Below, piece by piece: positions 36,996 through 45,499 of a DNA stretch of 64,000 nucleotides. The first letter of the stretch is position 1. Each line of letters starts with the position of its first letter. The notes beneath the pieces are model-generated. The model was not told where the DNA came from. It searched no databases and saw nothing but the letters and a program-made list of their open reading frames with translations. Source of the DNA: Erysipelotrichales bacterium. GTDB lineage: Bacteria > Bacillota_I > Bacilli_A > RF39 > UBA660. The translations under genes and the position numbers were made by a program. The stretch lies in the NCBI GenBank assembly GCA_022508565.1, contig JAFLUY010000007.1:1-64000 (forward strand), written 5' to 3'.

Positions 36996-38120
36996 ATGGT
37001 TTATTTAGATTATTCATCAACAACTCCTGTATTACCAGAAGTATTAGATAGTTATAATAAAGTTACTGAAGAATATTTTGGTAATCCCAATAGTTTGCAT
37101 AGTTTAGGTATTAAAAGTCGTGAGCTACTTGATAGTGCAACTAAGCAAATTGCCGAACTTTTGAATATCAAGGAAACTGAGTTTGTTATGACAAGTGGCG
37201 CTACTGAAGCAAATAATATGGCATTAATTGGCACTGCCTTAACATATAAAAGATATGGAAATAGAATTGCTGTATCGAAAATGGAACACCCAAGTATTTA
37301 TGGTATATGTAAATACTTAGAATACATAGGTTTTACTATTGATCTAATTGATGTTACAGAGGAAGGTGTAATTGACTTCGATGATTTAAGAAGAAAAGTC
37401 ACAAAAGATACAATCTTAGTTAGTGTTTGTGCTGTTAATTCAGAAACAGGTGCCAGACAACCTTTAAAAACTGTAAGACAAGTAATTAGAAAAAACAATG
37501 AAAACTGTATATTACATTCTGATATGACTCAAGCAATTGGTAAAGTCAATATATCAGTAAATGATGTTGATTTAGCGAGTATGAGCGGACATAAGATTTA
37601 TGGTCCAAAAGGAGTAGGTTTGTTATACAAAAATAAGAATCTTGTTTTAACACCACTTCTTTATGGAAATCACGATGGTGAATTAAAGCCTGGAACTCCA
37701 GCTTTACCTTTAATAGTATCGTTTGCCAAAGCTTTAAGACTTGCTTTAAAAGATTTACCTAAAAAGGAAGAAGTAGTTCGTAAGTATAATGAAAAGATAG
37801 TTGCTCATTTAAGTAATTATCCAAATATTAAAATAAATTCATCAAAATATTGTATACCCCATATTTTAAATATTAGTTTAATGAATATTAAACCTGAGAC
37901 ATTCATTCATGCTTTAGAAACTGATGAAATATATGTTTCTTCAAATACAGCATGTGCATCAGGTGAACCTAGTAAATCAGTTATGAATATGTATAAAGAT
38001 GAAACACGTAGTAAAACTACTATCAGAATAAGTTTATCGCATATAACGCTTCCTAGTGAGATATCCGAATTCCTAGAAAGTTTTGATAAACATTATAACG
38101 AATTAAATACTTTAAGATAG
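36996..38120 (+). CDS. Cysteine desulfurase (NifS/NifZ-like)
   Basis: A 374-residue PLP enzyme that takes sulfur from cysteine for thiolation or Fe-S clusters. Visible: TSGATEANNMAL (about 68-79), HSDMTQAIGK (PLP Asp region; the usual His-Ser-Asp is retained), the PLP Lys in MSGHKIYGPKGVG (about 197-209), and the catalytic loop Cys in SNTACASGEPS (about 312-322). In Bacillus the ezrA-linked desulfurase partners ThiI for tRNA 4-thiouridine; no thiI is adjacent here. It starts 8 nt after ezrA. Confidence 0.95.
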   Translation: MVYLDYSSTTPVLPEVLDSYNKVTEEYFGNPNSLHSLGIKSRELLDSATKQIAELLNIKETEFVMTSGATEANNMALIGTALTYKRYGNRIAVSKMEHPSIYGICKYLEYIGFTIDLIDVTEEGVIDFDDLRRKVTKDTILVSVCAVNSETGARQPLKTVRQVIRKNNENCILHSDMTQAIGKVNISVNDVDLASMSGHKIYGPKGVGLLYKNKNLVLTPLLYGNHDGELKPGTPALPLIVSFAKALRLALKDLPKKEEVVRKYNEKIVAHLSNYPNIKINSSKYCIPHILNISLMNIKPETFIHALETDEIYVSSNTACASGEPSKSVMNMYKDETRSKTTIRISLSHITLPSEISEFLESFDKHYNELNTLR

Positions 38121-38142
38121 AAGGTTTGACCTTCTATTTATT
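38117..38142 (+). terminator. Terminator after the desulfurase
   Basis: ATAGAAGGT / ACCTTCTAT stem with TTG loop and a short T-rich tail. Confidence 0.8.
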
Positions 38143-38170
38143 TGACATAAATAAGTATTTATAGTATAAA
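38142..38170 (+). promoter_or_regulatory. trpS promoter
   Basis: TTGACA (38142-38147), 17-nt spacer, TATAAA (38165-38170); 21 nt before the ATG, leaving no room for a T-box leader. Confidence 0.75.
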
Positions 38171-38191
38171 ATGAGTAAGTGAGATGATATT

Positions 38192-39199
38192 ATGAAAACT
38201 ATATTAACCGGTTTAAGACCAACAGGTAATCTTCATTTAGGTCATTATTTTGGTGCTGGAGTTAATTATTTGGCTTTACAAGATAAGTATGACTTTTATT
38301 TAGAAATTGCTGATGTTCAAGCTTTAACTGATAATTTTTCTGATCCGGGAAAAGTAAGACGCAATGTAAAAGAGATTACTACTGATTTACTTGCAATCGG
38401 ACTTGATCCAGAAAAAGTTAATTTCTTTATTCAATCAAGAATACCTGAAATAGCTGAATTAACAGTTTATTATTCTAATTTGGTTACAGTTTCAAGATTA
38501 CATAGAAATCCAACTGTAAAATCAGAAATTGCTCAAAAAAAAGAGCTATTTGGGTCGGATGGAGAATCTATAACTTATGGATTTTTAGGATATCCTGTTT
38601 CTCAAGCAGCAGACATTACTTGTTTTGATGGTGAGTGTGTGCCTGCTGGAGAGGATCAAATGCCTTTAGTTGAACAATGCCGTGAAATAGTTAGAAAATT
38701 TAATTCTATTTATGGTACTGTTTTAAAAGAACCAGAAATACTGCTTTCTGAAAACAAACGAATTAAAGGTTTAGATGGCAATGATAAGATGGGCAAAAGT
38801 CTTGGAAATGCGATTTACTTAGTTGATGATGAAGAAACGATAAAAACCAAAATTATGAATGCAGTAACGGACACAAATAAAATTAAAAAAGATGATCCTG
38901 CAGATCCAGAGAAATGTATGGTTTATTATTATCATGAATTAGTAACTGAAAAAGATGACTTACCAACAATTTGTAGTGAATGCAAAAAGGGAGAACGTGG
39001 GTGTGTTGATTGTAAGAAACAATTAATTGAATCTATGAATGAGTTCTTAAGACCTATTAAAGAAAGAAGAAAGTATTATAAAGAACATCCTGAGATTGTT
39101 GATAAAATTTTAGAAAACGGCACAGAAAAAGCAAGATGCAAAGCAAAAGAACAAATGAAAAAAGTAAAACAAGCTATGATGCTTGATTATGACAACTAG
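38192..39199 (+). CDS. trpS: Tryptophan-tRNA ligase
   Basis: A 335-residue class I synthetase. The HIGH-type motif is GLRPTGNLHLGHYFG at residues 6-20 and the KMSKS motif is NDKMGKSLGN near residue 199. It carries a Cys-rich segment (ICSECKKGERGCVDCKKQ, about 261-278). Full length for TrpRS. The ribosome-binding site is a weak GAGATGAT. Confidence 0.95.
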   Translation: MKTILTGLRPTGNLHLGHYFGAGVNYLALQDKYDFYLEIADVQALTDNFSDPGKVRRNVKEITTDLLAIGLDPEKVNFFIQSRIPEIAELTVYYSNLVTVSRLHRNPTVKSEIAQKKELFGSDGESITYGFLGYPVSQAADITCFDGECVPAGEDQMPLVEQCREIVRKFNSIYGTVLKEPEILLSENKRIKGLDGNDKMGKSLGNAIYLVDDEETIKTKIMNAVTDTNKIKKDDPADPEKCMVYYYHELVTEKDDLPTICSECKKGERGCVDCKKQLIESMNEFLRPIKERRKYYKEHPEIVDKILENGTEKARCKAKEQMKKVKQAMMLDYDN

Positions 39200-39222
39200 T
39201 TCACATTAAGTGAACTTTTTTC
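39198..39222 (+). terminator. Terminator after trpS
   Basis: AGTTCAC / GTGAACT stem followed by six T. Confidence 0.88.
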
Positions 39223-39269
39223 TTCCTTTAAATAGTTTAATGATATAATTATACTAGGATGTGATTCAA

Positions 39270-39818
39270 TTGAAATCAACAAAAAAGTTTATTATAAATT
39301 TAATCATATTAGTTTTATTAATTGGAATTTTCCTTATAGTGAATATTTATGGATTTGAAAATATAAAGACTGGACGCATTACAACAACTACTAAAAATGT
39401 AACAACAACAGAAGCTCCTGTTCAAGATATTGCTTATGAAGATATAATTTATGTAGGTGATGAAGAAATACAAATACATTCAGTTCAATTTGTCAGTCAT
39501 TTAGGATTTGGATTTAAATATGAGTCGGAATACTTTGAAGTTAAACATTTATCAAACGGCTCTGTCTTAATAACAAATAAAGAAGACGCTAATAATTATA
39601 TAACAATAGAAAAGCTTCAAGAAAATGTATATTATCAAGAATATGAAAGATTAAATTTAAAAGAAGAAATAAACGATGGTTATCTAGTTAATTATAAATT
39701 CTTAAAAGGTTCATCTTATAATTATTTAAAAGTAACTAAATCGGCAATACTCGATAATTCAAGTCTTAATGCGCACATGGACTATATTATTCATACAATG
39801 AGTTTTACTAGCAATTAG
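39270..39818 (+). CDS. Membrane-anchored extracytoplasmic protein, unknown function
   Basis: About 182 residues. One N-terminal membrane helix (KFIINLIILVLLIGIFLIVN) is followed by a Thr-rich linker (TGRITTTTKNVTTTEAP) and a small external domain of about 130 residues containing FGFKYESEYFEVKHLSNGS. No family recognised. The start is probably the TTG at 39270, because GGATGTGAT lies at the same spacing used by ATG genes here; an in-frame GTG at 39261 is the alternative. Independent unit with terminator. Confidence 0.7.
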   Translation: MKSTKKFIINLIILVLLIGIFLIVNIYGFENIKTGRITTTTKNVTTTEAPVQDIAYEDIIYVGDEEIQIHSVQFVSHLGFGFKYESEYFEVKHLSNGSVLITNKEDANNYITIEKLQENVYYQEYERLNLKEEINDGYLVNYKFLKGSSYNYLKVTKSAILDNSSLNAHMDYIIHTMSFTSN

Positions 39819-39830
39819 CTAGTTTTTCTT
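39807..39830 (+). terminator. Terminator after the anchored unknown
   Basis: ACTAGC / GCTAGT stem then T-run. Confidence 0.8.
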
Positions 39831-39880
39831 TATTTTTAAGCAAATATTTTATATAATGTTAGTTGTTAAGAGGTGTTTTT

Positions 39881-41524
39881 ATGACTAATAAGGAATTAGC
39901 AGATTTAATATTTCCAAATGTAGATAAAACAATTGAAGATTATGAAAAAATATATAAGAATCGTGAATTAAAAGAAGGCACTATGGTTACAAGATTTGCA
40001 CCATCTCCAACCGGCTTTGTTCATATTGGTAATACATTACAAGCTTTAACAGATTATCTTCTTTCACGTAACAGTGGTGGGATTTTCTTTTTAAGAAATG
40101 AAGATACTGATACAAAAAGAGAAGTAAATGAAGCAATGGATAAAATAATGGACACTTTAGATTATTTAGGATTTACACCAGATGAATACCAATATAAAGA
40201 AGATATAGTTGGTGAATATGGTCCATATATTCAAAGTAAGAGAAAAGAAATCTATCATGCATTTATTAAACATTTAATTGAAATTGACAGAGCCTACCCT
40301 TGTTTTTGCACATCTGAAGAGCTAGATGAAATGAGAAAAAAACAGGAAGCTAAAAAATTACAACCAGGGTATTATGGAGCATGGGCTAAATGCCGAGACC
40401 TAACAAACGAAGAAAAAGCTGAAAGAATAAAAAATGGAGATGCCTTTGTTATTAGATTTAAAAGTATGGGCAATCCAAACAGAAAGATTGAATATCATGA
40501 TTTAGTTACAGGGATTATAGAGTTCCCGGAAAACAATAATGATATGGTTATAATGAAATCAGGAGATTTATTACCAACATATCATTTTGCTCATGTAGTA
40601 GATGATCATTTAATGAAAACTACTCATGTTATTCGTGGGCAAGAGTGGTTACCAAGCGTTCCATTACATCTTGAAATGTTTAATGCCTTTGGATTTGAAC
40701 CACCTAAATATATTCATAACTCATTATTGTTAAAACAAGATGGTAATTCAAGAAGAAAGATAAGTAAAAGAAAAGATCCAGAAGCTTTAATGGATTACTA
40801 TATAGAAAAAGGTTATCCAAGTGTTTCAGTTATAGAATCTTTAATGACAATTTTAAACAGCAACTATGAAGAGTGGAGAGATGCAAATCCTGATAAATCA
40901 TATTTAGAATTTGAATTCAATCCTTCTAAAGTTGGAACTACTGGTGCTTTATATGATTTAGAAAAATTAGATAATATTTCTAAGAATATAATTTCTAAAA
41001 TGACTAAAGATCAAGTATATGAATTATTAGTTAAATATACAGAAAAGTATGATAAAGATTTTTATGATATTATTACAAAAGATGAAAACTATACTAAGGA
41101 AATATTAAATATTGAAAGAGAACAAGAAAAACCAAGAAAAGATTTTGCTTGTATGAGTGATGTTAAAAATTCTATTTGGTATATGTTTGATGAACTTTAT
41201 TCACCAGAGAATTATGAGTGGATGAAAATTACTGATATTGATGAGATTAAGAATATTGCTAATACTTACTTGAATGAATATTATAATCAAGATGATGATA
41301 AAGATACTTGGTTTAATAAAGTTAAAGAATTGACTGACAGCCTTGGATATTGTTCTAATATGAAAGAGTATAAAGTAAATCCTGATGCTTATAAGGGGAA
41401 TGTTGCTGATATATCAACTGTCCTAAGAGTAGCTTTAACTAGTAAAAGTCAAACACCAGATCTTTACTGCATTATGAAATTGCTAGGCAAAGAAAGAATG
41501 GAAATGCGAATCAATAATTTATAA
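39881..41524 (+). CDS. Glutamyl- (or glutaminyl-) tRNA synthetase family
   Basis: A 547-residue class I synthetase. HIGH motif: RFAPSPTGFVHIGNTLQALT (about 39-58). A CFCTSEELDEMR element and GRDP-like RKDPEAL follow; the KMSKS motif reads KISKRKDPEA near 287. It is longer than typical bacterial GltX (about 480-500), with insertions in the C-terminal anticodon-binding half, a form seen in some gut Firmicutes annotated as glutamate-tRNA ligase. Whether it charges tRNA-Glu, tRNA-Gln or both is not determined. AGAGGTG precedes the ATG at 39881. Confidence 0.88.
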   Translation: MTNKELADLIFPNVDKTIEDYEKIYKNRELKEGTMVTRFAPSPTGFVHIGNTLQALTDYLLSRNSGGIFFLRNEDTDTKREVNEAMDKIMDTLDYLGFTPDEYQYKEDIVGEYGPYIQSKRKEIYHAFIKHLIEIDRAYPCFCTSEELDEMRKKQEAKKLQPGYYGAWAKCRDLTNEEKAERIKNGDAFVIRFKSMGNPNRKIEYHDLVTGIIEFPENNNDMVIMKSGDLLPTYHFAHVVDDHLMKTTHVIRGQEWLPSVPLHLEMFNAFGFEPPKYIHNSLLLKQDGNSRRKISKRKDPEALMDYYIEKGYPSVSVIESLMTILNSNYEEWRDANPDKSYLEFEFNPSKVGTTGALYDLEKLDNISKNIISKMTKDQVYELLVKYTEKYDKDFYDIITKDENYTKEILNIEREQEKPRKDFACMSDVKNSIWYMFDELYSPENYEWMKITDIDEIKNIANTYLNEYYNQDDDKDTWFNKVKELTDSLGYCSNMKEYKVNPDAYKGNVADISTVLRVALTSKSQTPDLYCIMKLLGKERMEMRINNL

Positions 41525-41549
41525 GAAGACAAAATTGTTTTCTTTTTTT
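41523..41549 (+). terminator. Terminator after the Glu-tRNA synthetase
   Basis: GAAGACAA / TTGTTTTC stem (G-U pairs allowed) then seven T. Confidence 0.75.
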
Positions 41550-41557
41550 GTCGTTAT

Positions 41558-41585
41558 TTGTCAGGTGTGTTGAAATGATTATAAT
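41558..41585 (+). promoter_or_regulatory. Putative promoter of the small-peptide (toxin-like) mRNA
   Basis: TTGTCA (41558-41563), 16-nt spacer, TATAAT (41580-41585). Predicted start near 41592 gives a leader of about 97 nt. The leader carries AAGATGCTT (41617-41625), complementary to the left stem of the 3' hairpin. Confidence 0.6.
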
Positions 41586-41688
41586 TATTGATTAGTATAT
41601 ACATTCGAGTAGCGCGAAGATGCTTATCACTTCTTACTTCTAGTTTAAATTATTCAGGGGGGAGTAAGCAGTAAAGGGACTGATTTTA

Positions 41689-41766
41689 ATGACTAAAAAT
41701 GAAATGACAGCAATGTTATTTATTTTAACCATTATAATTTTTATACGAGCTTTAAAAGTTATATAA
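41689..41766 (+). CDS. 25-residue hydrophobic peptide, type I toxin / holin-like candidate
   Basis: A 25-codon frame, MTKNEMTAMLFILTIIIFIR then ALKVI: one short membrane helix with charged ends, like the putative holin-like toxins and Fst/TxpA-class peptides of Firmicutes. A GGGAC sequence lies about 10 nt upstream, and a stronger AGGGGGGAG about 25-30 nt upstream. The frame ends where a shared hairpin begins, and an antisense RNA promoter faces it 85 nt downstream. The arrangement, not sequence identity, supports the call. Confidence 0.55.
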   Translation: MTKNEMTAMLFILTIIIFIRALKVI

Positions 41767-41843
41767 AAAAAGCATCTTATTCATTTGAATAAGATGCTTT
41801 AGCCACAGTGCTAAGCATTAACTAGAGATGTAACGCTTCTCAC
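41765..41843 (-). ncRNA. Putative antisense RNA (type I antitoxin candidate)
   Basis: A minus-strand transcript predicted from the promoter at 41850-41879 would run about 79 nt and end in the 15-bp stem 41769-41800 (GCATCTTATTCA / TGAATAAGATGC). On the minus strand that stem is followed by TTTTTTT. It overlaps the 3' end of the peptide mRNA. A second stem-loop (TTAGC / GCTAA, around 41799-41817) precedes the terminator. Confidence 0.55.
41769..41800. terminator. Shared hairpin terminator of the convergent pair
   Basis: AAAGCATCTTATTCA / TGAATAAGATGCTTT, 15 perfect pairs and a 2-nt loop. The seven-T tract is on the minus strand (A-run 41765-41771); the plus-strand tail is only TTT. Confidence 0.85.
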
Positions 41844-41849
41844 ATTTAA

Positions 41850-41879
41850 ATTATATCATATGATAATAATTTTATTCAA
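41850..41879 (-). promoter_or_regulatory. Putative antisense-RNA promoter
   Basis: Reading the minus strand: TTGAAT (complement 41874-41879), 18-nt spacer, TATAAT (complement 41850-41855). Confidence 0.6.
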
Positions 41880-41892
41880 TGTGTTTTTAATG

Positions 41893-42408
41893 TTACATCA
41901 TCTTTAATCTTATTAATTTAATCATTGTAAGAATAAAGTCTGATATAAATATTATTGAAACGACTATAGTTATATACTTTGGTATTTTACTTACTAGTTT
42001 ATCACTATGCTTTTTTATTAAATAGAGATAGATAAAAGCACCTGTTGCCCAAATAAGAGATGTTCCAACAGAAATATATCTTCCTAAATGTAATGGTATA
42101 CGTTCATAATTCCATAAAGAATATCCGTGGAGATATTCTAAAGTTACCCCACCAGTGAACTCTAATAAGGATAGAAAAAAGAATAGAAATATAAATAATA
42201 AAATATTTTTATTTTTTTTATCATTTATGTGCTCGGAAAAATATTTATAAGATATTATGGATATTAAAACTCCAGTTCCATAGAAAGGGGTCCACCATAG
42301 ATACATAAATCCACTTTGATTATGCATCCCAAGTAAGGCAAAAGTTATTGTTTCAAAAAAGAATCCAAATATTGAAAATACTAAAAAATTGTTTATATAA
42401 TAAAACAT
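41893..42408 (-). CDS. PF06541 (ABC_trans_CmpB-type) membrane protein
   Basis: A 171-residue polytopic protein, about five membrane helices. Conserved pieces of the PF06541 family are evident: FFFETI, GFMYLWWTPFYGTGVL, LEFTGGVTLEYLHGYSLWNYE, and GRYISVGTSLIWATGAF. The family is labelled a putative ABC-transporter component, but function is not established. Divergent from sigG, 101 nt apart. Confidence 0.82.
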   Translation of the reverse strand: MFYYINNFLVFSIFGFFFETITFALLGMHNQSGFMYLWWTPFYGTGVLISIISYKYFSEHINDKKNKNILLFIFLFFFLSLLEFTGGVTLEYLHGYSLWNYERIPLHLGRYISVGTSLIWATGAFIYLYLIKKHSDKLVSKIPKYITIVVSIIFISDFILTMIKLIRLKMM

Positions 42409-42461
42409 GATATCACCATATTATTAGTATTTACTAAATATTAATCATTATGTATTAACTT

Positions 42462-42491
42462 GAATAAAAAAGTATCCATTACACCATTATA
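42462..42491 (+). promoter_or_regulatory. Candidate SigG-type promoter before sigG
   Basis: GAATA (42462-42466), 18-nt spacer, CATTATA (42485-42491) fits the Bacillus SigG consensus GHATR-N17/18-CATnHTA. The implied start (about 42498) would leave a leader of only about 12 nt with the ribosome-binding site at its end, so the call is tentative. Confidence 0.4.
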
Positions 42492-42509
42492 AAGGTAAAG
42501 GGTGATACT

Positions 42510-43286
42510 ATGAGTAAATATAAAGTTAATATAAATGGCGTAGATACTTCTAATTTAGTTGTGTTAACAAAAGAAGAAATGGCTATATTGCTTAAAGAGT
42601 TTAAAAATGGTAGTCAAGAAGCAAAAGAAAAAATAATAAATGGAAATTTGAAGTTAGTGTTATCTATTATTAATAAATATAATAATGGTAAAAATGATAT
42701 GAATGATTTATTTCAAATTGGATGTATTGGATTAATTAAAGCTGTTGATAATTTTGATGACTCTTATGGAGTTATGTTTTCAACTTATGCAGTTCCTTTA
42801 ATATTAGGAGAAGTAAAAAGGTATATAAGAGATTCAACTAGTATTAGAATAACTAGAAGCGTAAGAGATAGAGCTTATCAAATAATGAAATTTAAGGATG
42901 AGTATATGACAATTCATGGTGTTGAACCAAGTATTGATGAAATTACTAAAAGTTTAGATATAACTGAATATGAACTTGCAAGTGCAATGGATTCACTTAA
43001 AGATCCAGTAAGTATATATGAGCCTATATATAATGATGGAGGTGATACAATATATTTACTTGATCAACTTGCTGACACAAAAGAAGTTGAGGGTAAAAAA
43101 GATGATTTAATATCTTTAAGGAAGGCTTTAACAAAATTAAAGGAAAGGGAAAAAGAAATACTAATTGACCGCTATATTGTTGGTAAAACACAAATGGAAT
43201 TAGCTAGTGAATTAGGAGTTAGTCAAGCGCAAATTTCGAGAATTGAAAAAAACGCTATAAATAATATTAAAAAATTGATAAAGTGA
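42510..43286 (+). CDS. sigG: RNA polymerase sporulation sigma factor SigG
   Basis: A 258-residue sigma-70 family protein closest in my reading to forespore SigG. It opens KVNINGVDTSNLVVLTKEEM (Bacillus: KVEICGVDTSKLPVLKNEEM) and keeps GNLKLVLSIINKYNN, FQIGCIGLIKAVDNFD, FSTYAVPLILGEVKRYIRD, DPVSIYEPIYNDGGD and the region 4.2 helix TQMELASELGVSQAQISRIE. It directs late forespore genes. spoIIGA and sigE, usual neighbours, are not in the window, but a ylmC/ymxH-like gene lies 2.2 kb downstream. AAAGGGTGAT is the ribosome-binding site. Confidence 0.93.
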   Translation: MSKYKVNINGVDTSNLVVLTKEEMAILLKEFKNGSQEAKEKIINGNLKLVLSIINKYNNGKNDMNDLFQIGCIGLIKAVDNFDDSYGVMFSTYAVPLILGEVKRYIRDSTSIRITRSVRDRAYQIMKFKDEYMTIHGVEPSIDEITKSLDITEYELASAMDSLKDPVSIYEPIYNDGGDTIYLLDQLADTKEVEGKKDDLISLRKALTKLKEREKEILIDRYIVGKTQMELASELGVSQAQISRIEKNAINNIKKLIK

Positions 43287-43368
43287 TTTACATATAAAAT
43301 GATTTTTTTATTAATCTCGTAATTTATATATGATATAATTTTAATATAGACTAGAAAGAAGTGAAAAT

Positions 43369-44472
43369 ATGGGATTAATTAGTGCAACCTCAGGTTCTAT
43401 TTCAGGAGTTGTTGGAGATCAATTTAAAGAGTATGTAACATGTCCAGCAGCTGATAAATCAGTACTTGTTGCAAGAGGTGTTGTAAATCATGGTGATGGA
43501 AATAAAAATCCAACAGAAGGAGTTATAACTAATGGAAGTAAAATTGTAGTTCCTCAAGGTTATGCCATGATGATTATTGATAACGGAGAAATTAAAGAAT
43601 TTTCTGCAGAACCAGGAGAATTTATTTGGGATACTTCGAGTGAACCAAGTGTTTTTGAGGGGGGATTCTTTAAAGGAATTGCAGATTCTATTAAAAAGAT
43701 AGGTAATCGTATTACTTATGGTGGACATCCAGCAAGAGACCAAAGAGTTTATTATATTAGTTTACTTACAATGACTGAAAATAAATTTGGATCTCCAAAT
43801 CCAGAAACTGTATTAGATCCAGTTTATGGTTCAGTTGAAATTACTTTTAATGGTATGTATTCGTTTAAAGTAGTTGACCCAACTGTTTTAGTTGCGAACC
43901 TTATTGGTACAAATGCTAAAGATCAAATAACAGTTGATGAAGTTGTAGGTGGACAATTAAAATTAACGTTTATTTCAAATGTTTCAGTATGTATTTCTAA
44001 AGTTATGACTGAAGGAAATATTTCATTCAACACTGTTCAAACAAAAAAGACAGAAATTGCAAATGAAATGAATAGTTTATTAGATGAGTCTTGGAGAGAC
44101 AAGTACGGTCTTGAAATTCAAGATGTTGCATTGGTTATTAATGCTAGTGAAGAATCTAAAGCAATTATAAGAGAAGTTGATGCAGACATCTCTCGTGAAA
44201 GAAGAAGAGGAGAAATGTATGCTGAAAATCCTAATGGCATGATGGCAGCAGCAACAGCTGATGCAATGAAAACAGCAGCAGGAAATGAAAATGGCGCTTT
44301 GATGGGATTCATGGGAATGAATGCAGGACAAAATGTCGGTGCTAGTGCAATGGCTGCAGCCGCAACTATTAGTCCAACTACCCAATCCACAACAGGAGCA
44401 AAATTCTGTAGTAATTGTGGTGCTCCTTTAACTGGCGCATTTTGTAGCCAATGTGGAACAAAAGCCGAATAG
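43369..44472 (+). CDS. SPFH/Band-7 domain protein with C-terminal zinc ribbon (YdjI-like)
   Basis: A 367-residue protein of the virion-core-protein-like SPFH family (Bacillus YdjI). SPFH region at about 25-250 (VPQGYAMMIIDNGEIKEFSA, ADSIKKIGNRITYGGHPARD). An Ala/Met-rich linker follows, and the C-terminus is a zinc ribbon, FCSNCGAPLTGAFCSQCG, with four Cys. In Bacillus YdjI belongs to a membrane-stress/PspA system; no PspA gene is in this window. Immediately follows sigG on the same strand with an 82-nt gap. Confidence 0.85.
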   Translation: MGLISATSGSISGVVGDQFKEYVTCPAADKSVLVARGVVNHGDGNKNPTEGVITNGSKIVVPQGYAMMIIDNGEIKEFSAEPGEFIWDTSSEPSVFEGGFFKGIADSIKKIGNRITYGGHPARDQRVYYISLLTMTENKFGSPNPETVLDPVYGSVEITFNGMYSFKVVDPTVLVANLIGTNAKDQITVDEVVGGQLKLTFISNVSVCISKVMTEGNISFNTVQTKKTEIANEMNSLLDESWRDKYGLEIQDVALVINASEESKAIIREVDADISRERRRGEMYAENPNGMMAAATADAMKTAAGNENGALMGFMGMNAGQNVGASAMAAAATISPTTQSTTGAKFCSNCGAPLTGAFCSQCGTKAE

Positions 44473-44503
44473 TTTTAAATAAGTGTAGATATTTATCTGT
44501 GCT

Positions 44504-44536
44504 TAAAAAAAAGAGTAATTAAATTTACTCTTTTTA
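44504..44536. terminator. Bidirectional terminator
   Basis: AAAGAGTAA / TTACTCTTT stem (44510-44533) between convergent genes, with A-run left and T-rich right. Confidence 0.82.
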
Positions 44537-45394
44537 CTTTTTTTTCAATTCTCTTTTTATCACAGATTCGTGTTTCACTACTTTTCTAAAACCTATTTCA
44601 CAAGAAGATACATTTAACTCATCGTCACTAATTTTTGCTTCTATGAATCCTACATTTGGTAATCCAGATAGTTGCGTTTTTGACTTTCCTAATACTAAAT
44701 CGCACATTGGCGGAAGACAAATCACATTATTATCTCTTATTTCAAAACCATAATTATCGCCTCTAATATTTAGTAGATTATTACCATGCTTTGGTACATT
44801 AATATTATACTTATTAATATTATGATACAAAGTTAGATATTGATCTTGCCATAATACATATGTTGATTGAAATCCTAGCAAATCAAAGTCTTCTCTTTCT
44901 CTAAGAATATCAATTCCCTCTGAATATCTCGATAAAACTTCATAATCTCTATTACCAAACAAGATATGTAATTTTATATTTTCGTCAAAAGGGAAGCTTT
45001 CAATTACATGCTCAACTTGATCTTCAGGATTTTTCATATCATACGTAACATAACTATTATTACCATGAAATAAGTTTCCTAGGATATATATATCATTAAT
45101 ATTATTTTTAACGGCATAATCGTATAATAATTTCACATAATCCAAGTTTTCTTTTATAGAACCAAAATGATAGTCTGCTGAGAAAATCGCAGAGTTACTA
45201 TCAATCTTCATATTTGGTATATCAGGTTTAAGAACGTTTAAAGGAAATCCCTTTTTCTGTAAGATAAATACAACATCTTTATAAAACATTTTTTCATTTC
45301 TTGCTATAGCTTCAATAGTATTTTTTTGTTTATATAAAGATAGTATCTCATTTTTTAATTCGCTTGTTATATCTTCATCTTTAAACTTATACAT
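44534..45394 (-). CDS. Calcineurin-like metallophosphoesterase family protein
   Basis: About 286 residues. An N-terminal helical segment (about 1-55) resembles a helix-turn-helix. The phosphoesterase core is recognisable but divergent: SADYHFG (motif DxH), ILGNLFHG (usually GDxxD), LFGNRDY (usually GNHD) and LTLYHNI. Several metal ligands differ from consensus, so activity is uncertain. The ATG (complement 45392-45394) follows GGAGG. Divergent from the ylmC-like gene. Confidence 0.65.
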   Translation of the reverse strand: MYKFKDEDITSELKNEILSLYKQKNTIEAIARNEKMFYKDVVFILQKKGFPLNVLKPDIPNMKIDSNSAIFSADYHFGSIKENLDYVKLLYDYAVKNNINDIYILGNLFHGNNSYVTYDMKNPEDQVEHVIESFPFDENIKLHILFGNRDYEVLSRYSEGIDILREREDFDLLGFQSTYVLWQDQYLTLYHNINKYNINVPKHGNNLLNIRGDNYGFEIRDNNVICLPPMCDLVLGKSKTQLSGLPNVGFIEAKISDDELNVSSCEIGFRKVVKHESVIKRELKKK

Positions 45395-45499
45395 AGTTGT
45401 CCTCCGTTTATATTTTTTTATTTTACTTTCTTTTTTTTGTTTTGACAATATATTTATAATAAAAAGTTGGTATATTCATAAAATTTAATGGGTGTTTTT

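Noticed and set aside
38101-38192. T-box leader for trpS
   Set aside because: Only about 20 nt separate the promoter and ATG, too short for a T-box.
44080-44390. Two long minus-strand frames opposite the SPFH gene
   Set aside because: They lie wholly within the SPFH coding sequence, lack ribosome-binding sites and have low-complexity Cys/Ser or Ala-rich translations.
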